Shown piece after piece: positions 33,396 through 44,283 of a stretch of 64,000 nt of DNA. The stretch lies in assembly GCA_023014485.1 (NCBI GenBank), contig JAJOZX010005774.1, positions 62,001 through 126,000 of the forward strand. Reading direction: 5' to 3'. A model generated the notes under the pieces. That model was not told the DNA's origin, did no database searches, and was given only the letters and a program-made list of their open reading frames with translations. The position numbers were made by a program, and so were the translations under genes. This stretch comes from Bathynomus jamesi. Its lineage: Eukaryota; Arthropoda; Malacostraca; Isopoda; Cirolanidae. Each line of letters starts with the position of its first letter. Within the stretch, counting starts at the first letter, position 1.

Positions 33396-34424
33396 TGAGG
33401 ACTCGAGGAGCCAGCTGCAAAATATACACCTGCCTTCGACGCTGTCAAAAGGCAACTGAGGGAACTGCGCAGTGCGTACTGGCGCGTCAGTGGCAGCTGC
33501 TGCTGGCAACACTCACCAGAGATGACCTTTAAACCCTAGCCTAGAGTCATAAAATTTTGCGTGTGTGTTATTTCATGCCTAAGCAACGATATAAATGCTA
33601 TGGGAAATATATAAATGCATTATTTAAGACAAAGAGCCGATCTGAAAATATGTATATAAATTACCTATTTTTTCAACATTTGACGTTGTTGCCGGGGGCA
33701 AAAGATATTAACGTAGGACAACGCGCTTGGAAAAACGATCATATGAGGTCTTTTTCATCGACTTTATAGTTATTAGGAATAATTTTAATGCATATTGAAA
33801 TATTTTAAAAATTATAAGAAAAATACGTTTTTGACTACTAAAATATGATTTTCATCGCTCTGCCGGGGGCAGAAGATGATTACCTATTAAGCTAAGATTT
33901 TGCAGAGGCTATTTTCTCATGCATGCGCAAGTTTTTGTCTCTATTAGAATATGGAAATCGAAAAAAATGTAAAATCGATCCACCCTAATGTACATAGGCT
34001 ATTTGTGTATCTTCAGACAATTCGCATTTGCTTTTCAATTCTCAGAAGTCTTTGAAGGTATTTGCTATACCTAGATTAAATAGTTTTAAATCGTTTTAAA
34101 TAGTTTTATGTTAAAGAATTATTTTGGTCATCCTCTTCTTATATCGTTTCTTAATAGAATCCTTCAACAGGAGTGAGTATTTACGTACTGAAAGGAAGTT
34201 GAAAATATTTCCACTGAAAATTATTCAACGAATAAAAATTGATTTTCGCTGAATATTTTTTTTTAATATATTTTGAATATTCGTATGCATTGGTGTTCCC
34301 CTTACTGATAAGAAATACATTCTTTTCCTCGTTTTAAGTCTTTTTGTGGAGTACCCTAAGGTCCTTGCAATGTCCCTTGATATTCTGTATTGCCAATAAT
34401 AAAAGGGGTGCCTAATCACTCGAT

Positions 34425-34530
34425 GAAGCTAATAATAATAATGATAATTATTAATACTAATACAAGAGTGACAACAATGGCCCTCATTAGCTGGTCTGAT
34501 CGCTCTGCCAGTTTCTAACCCTATTTATTT
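34425..34530 (+). mobile_element. tRNA-derived SINE S1 3' fragment
   Basis: (ATA)n, then TACAAGAGTGACAACAATGG, CCCTCATTAGCTGGTCTGAT and TGCCAGTTTCTAACCC match the S1 body. The tRNA head is missing. Confidence 0.55.
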
Positions 34531-34559
34531 ATCATTATTAACATAATATTTCATACTCT

Positions 34560-35450
34560 AAAAATCTTGAATCTTGACAGTACGCTATTTACGAACTAAA
34601 TAAGTTATTCAGTGTTGCTGTTAATATGTGCAAAATTATCAGTAAAAATCAACATACATCACCCATTCAAAGAGCAATCACACCCCATCAAATGCACCAT
34701 CGCTTTAACACCAGAATGCCCACGGATTTTCTACTCAAACCTAAATATACAATAGAAACTGCAGGAAATGCACTCGCTTTCAAAGGGGCAGATGTATGGA
34801 ATGCAATTCCCACGCATGTCAGGCAGGATTCATCACTGAATGTATTTCGCAAATCACTAAGAAAGCACTTCATTAGCTCCTGCTGACGTATAAGTTCACT
34901 ACTGCTATTTTTATCATAATAATTATGAAGTTTCCATTTTATAATCATCTATTTGAAATATGCTAATTTCATTAAGCACTTTCAATTTTGTAATTTATTC
35001 TATTTTATAATTTTTATTAAATTTCATTTATTTTCTAAATATACAGGGTGGCCACAAAGTCCCGTTACCCCCTGCCCATATCATTGTTATACGATTCATT
35101 TCTCTAGGGGGTAACGGGACTTTGTGGCCACCCTATACAATAAATCATTTATTTAAAAATTATGTTACATTTTGTAAACTTTATAGTGTATCTATTATTA
35201 TTATTGCTATTGCTATTGTTATTTGTTATCACTGTTACTATTACTTGTCACTTTCACTATTTTTATGTAATAAATAAACTAAATGCCATTAATTTTGCCT
35301 AAAATGCCTCCATGCTTTCAACGGCATATTAAGATGAGAGTACTGTGAATACACGAGTATTAATGTCATATCAAATCTCTAGAAATTGTAAAACTGTCAC
35401 TTGTGTTCTTTTCTGAATAAAGATTTTTAATTTTTTTTAAATTTTGAATT
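34560..35450 (+). mobile_element. LINE X 3' end, sense, with inserted MITE
   Basis: Frame 34626-34886 encodes the C-terminus: HQMHHRFNTRMPTDFLLKPK, FKGADVWNAIPTHVRQDSSL and FRKSLRKHFIS. The 3' UTR shares AATGCCATTAATTTTGCC and GGCATATTAAGATGAGAGTA with the antisense copy (11985-12090). It ends AATAAAGATTTTTAATTTTT. A MITE at 35044-35134 sits in the UTR. Confidence 0.8.
35044..35134. mobile_element. mariner-type MITE in LINE X 3' UTR
   Basis: CAGGGTGGCCACAAAGTCCC, GTTACCCCCT is mirrored by AGGGGGTAACGGGACTTTGT, GGCCACCCT, with TA at both flanks. About 91 bp with a 35-bp loop. Confidence 0.85.
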
Positions 35451-35635
35451 GTAGATAAATAGAAATCATATTATATAAATAAACATCATTACATTAAAAC
35501 CCAATCATTACGCAACTCTCTTCTCCACCATGTTGCAGAGGGGTGGACCACAGGTCGACTCTGAACCGTCGTTCGAAGATTTCAAGTAAACCAAGTAAAT
35601 AAGATACATATATGCACGAGTGTACTCGTATATAT

Positions 35636-35727
35636 ATATACGCGTACCACAAGGAAAAATAAAACACGATTTTCCTTGTGAGTGAGTATCATTTATTATT
35701 TTCACGTGTTTAATTATGAAATTCATC

Positions 35728-35735
<8 letters not shown>
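35636..35735. repeat. Hairpin-bounded cassette, possible PLE 3' end
   Basis: CACAAGGAAAA and TTTTCCTTGTG form a hairpin. The following ATTTTCACGTGTTTAATTAT, GAAATTCATCCCAT matches 59800-59830 almost exactly and then enters (TA)n. Confidence 0.5.

Positions 35736-35764
<29 letters not shown>
35732..35764. repeat. (TA)n microsatellite
   Basis: About 16 TA units. Confidence 0.95.
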
Positions 35765-35767
<3 letters not shown>

Positions 35768-35952
35768 GTAACATCAGTTATTGAACCTGAATGAAGACAA
35801 AAAAACAATTATACGGGTTCCTTTATGTATGTATCGAGTGAGCGTTTCCCTGTAATCTACTTTGGGTTTATTAGCATTCCAGGGACCTCCAAAAGTCTTT
35901 CCTTTATTCTTTTAAAGTCATATAATTGAGTCTTAAAGCCAGGATAGAGAGC

Positions 35953-35982
35953 TATACACACACACACACACACACACACACA
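35953..35982. repeat. (CA)n microsatellite
   Basis: About 15 CA units. Confidence 0.95.
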
Positions 35983-37714
35983 AGACAAAAGTAAACAAAA
36001 ACTCACAAATAATGCTTACAGTTATCTAAATGTACAGTAATATGTTCATTGCTGCTACTGTTGGCAAGAGAAAATGTTGAAGCAACAGATATAGGAAGAA
36101 TAAAAAAGAAAATTGAGAAGAAATCGAATGCCTCCCTCCAAAATGAAGTTAGTCTTTTACGCCCCCCTTATTTAAGCTGCAAATGACATATGGGGTGTAA
36201 TTTACTGGTACCATATTTAGTGTGAGAAAACATTATAAAGGAATGTTTCATTTATTAATGAAATATGACATGTTTTCTAAACAATTTTTACAGATACCGG
36301 AATAATGATAGGGAATTTAGGGGTTTTATTTTTCCTTTGATAACCTCCTCGACTTCCCTTCAGTAGGTCTAGGTGCATTGAAACCAGATTCGACCAGCCT
36401 CTCCTATTCGTTCACTAGCAGAAGGAAACTTTATCATCCCCAATTCCATCCTATTTAATCCGTCAGCTGTAGCTCTCTCTCACGAACTTCTTCAGAGGTT
36501 CTATCTCTCATGTACTCTCATATTGATAACAACCGGGTCTCTAAAACGAGACTCGACCGCAAACCGCAACTAATTTTTGTATTTCGTAATAATCTAATAG
36601 TCGTATATATCTGATTTATGTTTTGAAATCTATGTAACATTTTAAAATCTTAAATTGTCTTTCCCGTCAAATGTCTGGTTTAGAACACATGAAAATTGAA
36701 CTCTTTCAGTCTATATTCACAGTTCATGAATTGGCGGGATAATCTTCGTTGTTCGGTATTGAATTCTTTCTAATACATTTTAACATCATTCATATAAGGC
36801 GACCGAAATTGAACACCGTATTCTCTAAATGAGATCTAACGATTTACTTGTCAAATGAAGCTTAATACTTTAGTAACCTTGTGATTAGCCAATAAACATT
36901 GTTTTCAAAATTTCAAGTGCTTAGTATGACTCGCAGTTTTCGATATCGCCTAAATGTTTTTTCTCCGAAACTGCATCTACCACTGTATTCCCTTGAGATA
37001 ATTCGACTCTTATTGCCATAGTCATAACGAGTAGAAGTGGTTTTAGACGAATGCAGGGAAGTGGTTTGGTTGAACACTGTAAGATCTTGTCAAACGTTAC
37101 TACAGCAAGAAATTTCATTACTTGTCATTCTTTTATGACAATCGATCTAACATACAGATCATCCTACTTATGTGAAATTTGTTTTTCGATATTAAAATAA
37201 AACATTGTTACAGATCAACGAGTCCACAACACTTATAAACTCAGTTTTGGAAGAAAAATCCCTATTAAACTTCACTATGTAGTTATATTAGCCACCCCTG
37301 ACTTTTTTTCCCATTTATTACTACTGTTTACTGGATCGAGTACTTTATTTCTAATACCATGAACGTCTCGAGGAAATCTAAATATATGATGACTCTATGG
37401 TTGCCAACTTTTAAATTTCATAGAACTGGACATTTAGAACGTGACTTTATCTCTTGTTATGTGCCCATGGATCGGCCGCTGAGTCGATCAGACTGTTAAC
37501 AACTAAGCAGTGCCATTAGTTGCAATTTTGGTTCCTGAATGGCCTCCTTACTAAAGGATATATGAAATCGAATTAAAAAATAAAATTTTCAAATTTTATT
37601 TTGTATATAAATTGAAAGCCTGATTTCGTATCCGGTGTTACTTTAAAAATAAAACCACAGACTGACAACGAAAACCGGAGGTTGGAAGTTCTAGATGGCT
37701 CCCGTCCTATTTTG
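35983..37714. other. 1.7 kb with no recognised gene
   Basis: Only short frames in unrelated phases. I found no element ends or conserved motif. Confidence 0.4.
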
Positions 37715-37880
37715 ATCATAAACATGAATGACTTCATGAAAATTTTGTTGGATGGGTCACTGTTCTCTGCGTTCAGAGGGTGTAGTGACCCATAGATGAT
37801 TCGAATCCCACGTAAAGCCATAGGTCCCCTCCCTCACATAACCTTTGTCGTTAAGTAGGAGGTTAAACAACGTGTATTTA
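37715..37880 (+). mobile_element. 5S-rRNA-derived SINE, diverged copy
   Basis: TTGGATGGGTCACTG (5S-like), TTCTCTGCGTTCAGAGGGTG, GTGACCCATAGATGATTCG, CCCCTCCCTCACATAACC and CGTTAAGTAGGAGGTTAAAC follow the order of the copies at 41373 and 41690. Confidence 0.6.
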
Positions 37881-38928
37881 AATTTAATTATCGAGTCTCA
37901 ATTGTTCTCTCATCTTTGACACTCGGGAGTTCTCACAGTGCCCAAGTGGTTCCGTCTCGGGAAAGTAGACTGAAGAGCCCCGATTCTCGTACCGCCTTCC
38001 TCTCATTTCGTTTAAGAGACTTCTTTCTTTCAACATGGCTAAAGCAAAGAAGAGAGTTGAGCAATAGGGCTCGCCTAGTGTGGGCCTGAGCTCCACCAGG
38101 TTATCCGTTGACGTTCGGTGGAGTCGGACTTGTAACAGATGGGGCGGGTACCCACTAATCTTTACCTTTTTTGAAATCCGGAATAAAAATTTGGTTCTCC
38201 TTCAGAATTAGCTATTCATATGTCCAACACTGGAATAACCAAGCGAAACAGTTTCATTTTCATTATGGAAAGCTTCCAGAAGACCAAAATTTTAATTTTA
38301 TTTTATGATTGAGTTTCTTAATAGCTTTAAATGTGTTATCAAGTTTAGAAATTCTGTCATCAATTTTCTCAACTTTATCAGCAACTAATTTTAAATTATC
38401 CTTCAAGTTAAAATAACAACTGAATTATCTTTTATTCTTTTTCCTTAAGGCTACGGTACTTCTTAAAATTTTTAACTTTATTAAATAACCTGATCAACAC
38501 TTCGCTCAATAATTTATCTTTAAATTCATTAAAATCCAGATTATTATTAAAGTGAAGATTTATATCTTTTACACCAAAAATAATTTCAACTTTTTATGTT
38601 ATTAGTAAAAGACTGAATCAAAAGTTCAATCTATAGCAGAGACGTTGGCATACTCCTTCCGAATGTTCACACTTAGTTCCTCAGTGATGGATCGCCGTGA
38701 CGTTTCCTTATATGCCTAAAATTGTGCTTAATAGTGTGCTAACGTTTCTACTAGAATGTTACGCAATGTCCATAGTATTTTTTAGGGTAAATATTTGTTG
38801 TGCTTAAACATATCTGTTTGGAGTCCAAGATGATGTGGTCGGTGGGAGACTACGGTTCGAGTCCCACTAGCTCCAAATTTCTCAGTCATATATATTAGGA
38901 GAGATAGACAGGTAGCTAGACAGATATA
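37881..38928. other. No gene recognised; possible SINE-like words
   Basis: GTGCCCAAGTGGTTCCG (37938) resembles a box A, and GGTTCGAGTCCCACTAG (38860) resembles a box B, but neither has its partner at the right distance. The rest is AT-rich. Confidence 0.4.
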
Positions 38929-39738
38929 GATGTAGGCAGAGATGGGCAGTATTGATGATACTTATCTTAGGTACAATTTGTACAATTTTTTTAATAGAAA
39001 CATAAGAGTATCTTATAGCGTGTACATTTTATACAAATTTATCTGTATCTTGTATCTTTATAATGATATATTGTATCTTTGAAATAACAATTACGCATCT
39101 GCCAACTAATGGAAGTGCCAAATGTATGATAGCTTTATTGTTGTGTGAACCGCAGTGGTGTAAGCAGGATTGCCGGAAATCTCGCTATGGTCAAAATTCT
39201 CGGGATTTCTGCGTACATATTTTAATCTAAATAACTAGAAAGGTACCAGGTTCTTCTACTGCCTCGACTATCACCTAGAATTATAATTAGTTAATTCAGT
39301 GGTGTAGCCAAGGGGGACATGGGATAGCAATTGCCCTCCAAATTTTAAAATTCTAGCTTGCACCCACCCACTCCCCAAATTAAAAACTTACCGATTTCAA
39401 ACTAAAAATGAAAAAAAATTGTAAAAATAAGATACTTTTAAAAGTAGATGTAATAGTAAATTATGATATACAGAACTATAAGGTCGTTACATTTATCACA
39501 TTTACAATATTCATACTACAAGGTTAGTATTGCCATCCTGTAGTGTAAATGGTAATTTTCTTGCCCCTTCAAATTTGGAAGTCGAGCTTCGCACCTGAAA
39601 TTAAAAATAAAGAGTGAGCGTTTGAAAATGGCGCAGCGCGCGGCTTCTTCCTATAAGTTCTGGACCATATTTACTTATTTGAATATGTCATTAGATTTAG
39701 AGTAGTCACAAAGAAATTCAAGAACTGAAGAAACTTTT

Positions 39739-39950
39739 GGTGCCACTGTAGTATGCGGTCTACCTACGATTGGTTAGGTTTAATCATGATATTTTAGTTA
39801 AAACTAACGAAAATATCATGACTAAACCTAACCAATCGTCAAGGGCGATTGACAATGGGATGTAAACAAACAATTAGTAAACAAGATAAGAAGCTATAAT
39901 TAAAAGGTAGACCGCCGAATCGTAGGTAGACCGCATACTACAGTAGCACC
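39739..39950. mobile_element. 212-bp MITE with 8-bp duplication
   Basis: GGTGCCACTGTAGTATGCGG, TCTACCTACGATT and AATCGTAGGTAGACCGCATA, CTACAGTAGCACC are inverted. AAACTTTT flanks exactly on both sides (39731-39738, 39951-39958). An inner palindrome (GATTGGTTAGGTTTAATCAT and its mirror, 39770-39840) matches the MITE at 18747. Confidence 0.88.
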
Positions 39951-39980
39951 AAACTTTTTCTATCTTAAAACAGTCTAGTG

Positions 39981-40428
39981 CAGTGGTCCTTAAAATTCTT
40001 TTGATTCGTGTCCCCGCTACGAGTTGACTTCTGACCCATCGCCCCCTTGATGTTCAAGTGCATTGACTATTATTACAGTTCATTAAATTTATTTGATATA
40101 AAAAAAACGAAATAAGACATCTTCCATTTACAGTTTTATTTCATATAGTATACTACAGGGTGAGCGAAAAGTCCCTGTGCACCTGTCCACTTCCAACACA
40201 GTGCAGGTACAGGTTCACTACACTTCTTGCAGGTGCACAGAGACTTTTCGCTCACCCTATATATAGATAGCTGTTGTGCAACACAATTCTAAGAACATTT
40301 ACAGAGGTAACACAATCAAATATTCATGATTAATGGGATGGATGGTACTGACTCTTTACACTCACAATACTGGCAATACTGGCAATACTTACAATACGCC
40401 CCCCCCCCTCCCAGTTTAAGAACCACTG
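39981..40428. mobile_element. hAT-type MITE with 8-bp duplication
   Basis: CAGTGGTCCTTAAAATT and AGTTTAAGAACCACTG form the ends. GTCTAGTG flanks exactly (39973-39980, 40429-40436). The middle is split by the MITE at 40156-40259. Confidence 0.88.
40156..40259. mobile_element. mariner-type MITE nested in a hAT-type MITE
   Basis: CAGGGTGAGCGAAAAGTCCC, TGTGCACCTG is mirrored by CAGGTGCACAGAGACTTTTC, GCTCACCCT. TA stands at both flanks. Confidence 0.85.
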
Positions 40429-40781
40429 GTCTAGTGCCTTATTAAATGGGATATTTTACGATATCATAAGCGCAAAACCTGCGAAAGTGCCCGGGCATTT
40501 CAAAGTTAAATCACTAAGGATTAAGTTATCAAGATCTTCTTTACATACCAAAACTAATTGTAAACATGTCATTTAAAATATAATGATTTAAACCAATTAA
40601 AAGCTCATTTTCCTTCATTATTTCTAGTTTCAAAACTTAAATTGATAAGAGAAGTATCTTGTAATGAGAAAAGTATTTTAAGTAGCTTTTACGTTATATT
40701 TTTGATACGCAATAAACTATATCTTGTGTTTTGTATCTAAGATACATTATTTAATGTATCTCGCCCATCTCTGGATGTAGA

Positions 40782-41372
40782 ATTAGATGTGGAAGTAGAT
40801 ATACAATACGAAAGCTATGTTGAGGCGCAGTTACACGAAAAGAACACACGTGAATTGCGCAGATGTTATTCAACGCCAAAATGAGAATCTAATCTCATCC
40901 ATCGGCTCATAAATATTATGAATTATACTCGTATATGTGATAACGTCTGAAATGAAGGGCTTTCGGTATAAATTAATTATGGGTGGAACTTAATTGTGTA
41001 AAACCATTTAAAATTAATTGGAAACAGTCGTTATTTCCAAAAGAAAGTTTAATTCTACTATGGTTCAGCTCATATTCATTACTGCGCCTCATTTAAGTAC
41101 TGTATATTGAAAATGTGGATACAAAATTAGTGGGGGTTTTAGATTCTTTAACTCAGGTTTTATTATTATCATTATTGTTATTATTATTATTATTATTATT
41201 ACACTGTCTTTCAGTAAAAAAGAAAATTTCTTTGTAAATCTGTCCAAAATTTTTAGTAACATGGTTTCAATGATTCTTTTGAGTATCTATAATTATACGA
41301 AGAGATTTTCATATTTATATTTTCCTAATATGTTGGTATACATGCGTCAATCTATTTCGTTTTGCGTCAGCC
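40782..41372. other. No gene recognised
   Basis: AT-rich, with an (ATT)n run at 41160-41202. Confidence 0.4.
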
Positions 41373-41560
41373 AGGTTAAACGACATGGATCCGTTCAGTA
41401 CTTGGATGACTGACCGTCCTCCTCTGCATTCAGAAGGTATAGCGAGTAGCGACCCTTAGAATCATTCGGATCCCCCGCAAAGTTGCAGATTCCCTCCTTC
41501 ACATGATCTGTAACATTACGAACAAGGTTAAAAACCAAACCTCTGTTTCGTGTTTCTAGT
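41373..41560 (+). mobile_element. 5S-rRNA-derived SINE
   Basis: CCAGGTTAAACGACATGG, then CAGTACTTGGATGACTGACC, matches the internal promoter region of 5S rRNA. The body CTCCTCTGCATTCAGAAGG, CATTCGGATCCCCC and CCTCCTTCACATGATC matches the copies at 37715 and 41690. Confidence 0.7.
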
Positions 41561-41689
41561 TGGTTGGTTGGTTGGTTGGTCTAATTCATTTATGACTTTG
41601 CTATTCGTATTTTAAATACTTCCTCTTATGGAAATAAAACCCACAATAGAAAAGTAATTTATAAGAACTAATATTAATGTTTGGTGAAG

Positions 41690-41880
41690 TTTAACTTCCT
41701 CCATAACGGCAAGAGATTATGTGACGGAGGGAACCTACAGTTACGTGCAATTCCAACCATCTAATGGTCAGTACATTATCTGAACGCGGAGGATGGTCAC
41801 CCATCCAATTTCTGAACAAACCAAACGTCGCTTAACCTCGCTGATCTTACGGTAAGCGGTACTGTAATGTGGCCACGACG
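41690..41880 (-). mobile_element. 5S-rRNA-derived SINE, antisense, best head
   Basis: The reverse complement reads CCGTAAGATCAGCGAGGTTA, AGCGACGTTTGG, then TTGGATGGGTGACC, aligning with the 5S rRNA A-box to C-box region. CATCCTCCGCGTTCAGA and CCTCCGTCACATAATC continue the shared body. It is not a 5S gene: the 5' third is missing and the sequence runs into SINE body. Confidence 0.75.
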
Positions 41881-42405
41881 AAGCCCAATATATACTGTAA
41901 GAAAGCACGAGAAACGTTTCAACATTAAACACGGCATGTGGTAATCCTTACTCTTTACAGTTAACTGGAGAGGTGAAACGCTGCTGGTGTTCCCAAACGT
42001 CTTTTAATAAAGTACTCGCACTACTGGGGTTTATTTTCATTTATAAGTGCGTAACTGTATTCATATTAATACAACCTGTTTAATGGCGACGGTTACTTCA
42101 TAATAATTATTTTAAATATTATGATCCATGTTCATTATATGCGATCCCCAAGTTTTAGGGTAGGAGAAATTACACTTTACAATTTTCTATATTCTTTAAA
42201 AATTACGCTGCATAATTAAAAATGTTCCACATCAGTTGGAGTGTTAAGGTTAGGGGTTTACATCACGAGATGGTTGAACAATAATTCATATTCTGCATTG
42301 CTTAACAAGCGGAAATAAATACACCATTTGCATTCAAGCACATAATGCATATATAATACTGCATAACAATGCTTCTTAAAACTTTTAACCTCTGGATTGT
42401 CTTTG
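41881..42405. other. No gene recognised
   Basis: AT-rich sequence without element ends. Confidence 0.4.
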
Positions 42406-42430
42406 AATATATATATATATATATATATAC
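42406..42430. repeat. (TA)n microsatellite
   Basis: About 12 TA units at the left edge of the GGCCTC-rich block. Confidence 0.9.
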
Positions 42431-42624
42431 ATAGGGCTGAGGCCTGGCCTCGGACATATTTTGCAAGCCTTGGCCTCGGCTTCAGACCTCAAAAGTGGCC
42501 TTGGCCTCAGCCTCGGCCTCGAGGCCAGCTGAAAAGTGGAAAGGCCTCGTGACTTTCGTGAGGCCTTAGGGAATCCTGATTTGTTTTGTTCTGTAATTTT
42601 CAACCCCCGGTAGCGTTGGGGTGA

Positions 42625-42820
42625 AGATTCTTCAGGTGAGGACCATGACCTGACAGGTGACCGTATGTGGCTGCATACTTTGATAAATATTATTCAGACA
42701 GGTGACTAGTCAGGCGGCAGTTTTTGATAAATACTATTCAGTTAGGTGACCAACGGATTAGTGACAGGTCACTGTGACGTAAGGTATATAAATATTATTC
42801 AGTCAGTCAGCAGTCGACCA
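42625..42820. repeat. Three degenerate tandem copies of about 60-65 bp
   Basis: TTGATAAATATTATTCAGAC, TTGATAAATACTATTCAGTT and TATAAATATTATTCAGTCAG recur, the first two followed by AGGTGAC. Confidence 0.55.
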
Positions 42821-43989
42821 ATTGACTTAATGTCGCAAAACTAGTGTGGGAAAGCAATCTATCAGTTGGTCATCGGTTGAACTGAGCTCATAGAATGTGT
42901 TTGTGTTATTTACGCTTATAAGCTATCGTACTGTATCTATTTCTATAACAAAAAATAGGCCAAACTAGAGAAGAATACCACCTGGTATACTGATAACTAG
43001 CTACTAGCTTCGATAATTTTGTTTTTCGCCCATCATAAATTGTAACATATAAACTTCTAACTAATATGATTTGAAATGAATATATAATATCGGATGCAAA
43101 CAATAATTTTGCTAATATTGGCATTATAACTGATATTTAAATTATATTATTGTTTGCAAATAATTTTTTCGGTCTTTTTCATTTACTTTAATAATATAAA
43201 GTATTATACATATAACTTTAAAAATGTCTGATAATGGATAATATCAGGTGCAAATATACGAGTATTCTTAATATTATCGTTATTATATTATTATCGTATA
43301 TATAATTATATAGTAATGGCATGATATAAACTTCATACCTATAGACGTACCGTACATCAGAAACATCTTTCATATACAGTACAAGCTACAATTACATTAA
43401 TGATCTTTGGTGGACTTTAAGACCACAATTTCTTATTGTCAAGATACATAAAAATGTAATGCTCACTAGAGTCGCTAATAATTAATTGTAACCATTCAGA
43501 AATTATACGATCAACACTCAGTGAGTCAGTCAAATCTTGAAATATTTTGCTAGATCATCTTCACATCATAATTTTCCATATTATTATAAATACTTGAAAT
43601 ATTGCGGGTATATTAAAATGAGAAATAAGAACTGCATGAAATGAGAAATAAAAAGTTATTGGGCTAATGTATGCTGCCCAGGAAATCTTGTTCTGGCGAC
43701 TGTGTGACCCGGCAAGTGTAAACACACAGCGTGTCGGTGTTGTGGTGTGGCCACGTGTGATACATGAACGGGCTTAATGCTTCATAATTCCCTTTTATTT
43801 GGTAAGTGAAGTGAGGTATGTCTTTGTTTATTAATTTTGAGTAGAATCTTGCTTTTCCTTAAGGATTTCAAAAAAAGAAGAAATACAGGCCAGTGTGAGG
43901 CTACGGGAGGTTACCTTTGGAAGAGCTTTAGGCCTAGGCTAGGCTAGATTGTTGAGCCTTCCCAAAGCATGGAGGAGCTTATTCATAAA

Positions 43990-44075
43990 AGATTTTGAAG
44001 TGAGTATCTGCACCCAGAGGTGCAAATACCGCATTCGTTATTTGCATCCGAATATCACACCTCTGGGTGCAAATA
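43990..44075. repeat. Small palindrome
   Basis: GCACCCAGAGGTGCAAATAC and its near-inverse ACACCTCTGGGTGCAAATAC surround a TTTGCATCCGAATATC loop. Confidence 0.5.
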
Positions 44076-44283
44076 CCTTCAGCCTAACAATCTTAACGTC
44101 TCGTGAGGCCTCCCCTAAAAAGGCCTCGGCCTCGGCCTCGTGGATTTCTGAAGGCCTCGTCCCCATGCCTGATATATATTATATATATATATATATACAC
44201 ACGACCCAGTTGGATACAGACACCTCTCGCGTTACAAACATCCCTGCGGTCAGATTTAAAATGGTTTACGGACGTATCAAACT

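Larger units (their letters stand above)
31413..33988 (-). mobile_element. TTAGGGTG-terminus DNA transposon, copy 2 (long inverted arms)
   Basis: The inverted arms 31413-31859 and 33541-33988 are almost identical over about 447 bp, starting TTAGGGTGGATCGATTTTAC. TGTACA flanks both sides (31407-31412, 33989-33994), either a 6-bp duplication or, being palindromic, an extension of the ends. The interior minus strand has a homologue of the N-terminal half of the copy 1 protein (32220-33246) and no catalytic half. Near-identical arms suggest recent mobility or gene conversion. The left end sits against the CTGTA end of the Tc1-like element, so it inserted there. Confidence 0.88.
38937..40773. mobile_element. 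hAT element (non-coding) holding three nested insertions
   Basis: Ends CAGAGATGGGC and GCCCATCTCTG are inverted, with TATCTTGTATC-type subterminal words on both sides. GATGTAGG and GATGTAGA flank it (7 of 8 identical). Inside lie the MITE 39739-39950 and the hAT-type MITE 39981-40428, which itself contains 40156-40259. Removing these leaves about 1.16 kb with no transposase signature. CAGTGGTGTAGCCAAGGGGG near 39298 may be one end of yet another element. Confidence 0.8.
42432..44172. mobile_element. Possible DNA element with GGCCTC-rich ends
   Basis: CATAGGGCTGAGGCCTGGCC at the left and GGCCTCGTCCCCATGCCTG at the right face each other as partial inverted ends. Both ends are packed with GGCCTC and GAGGCC units (42440-42575 and 44098-44165), and both abut TA-rich sequence. 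The interior of about 1.5 kb has no transposase signature. This could be a non-autonomous hAT-like element or two solo repeats. Confidence 0.4.

Noticed and set aside
38828..38880. Possible tRNA ending GGTTCGAGTCCCACTAGCTCC
   Set aside because: TTTGGAG/CTCCAAA could pair as an acceptor stem, but the T arm does not form a proper 5-bp stem and the total is too short for a D arm and anticodon arm.
39298..39600. Element starting CAGTGGTGTAGCCAAGGGGG
   Set aside because: The left end looks like a known transposon end type, but I could not find a matching inverted right end.
41780..41870. 5S rRNA gene
   Set aside because: Only the A-box to C-box portion matches, the 5' third is missing, and the sequence continues into SINE body.
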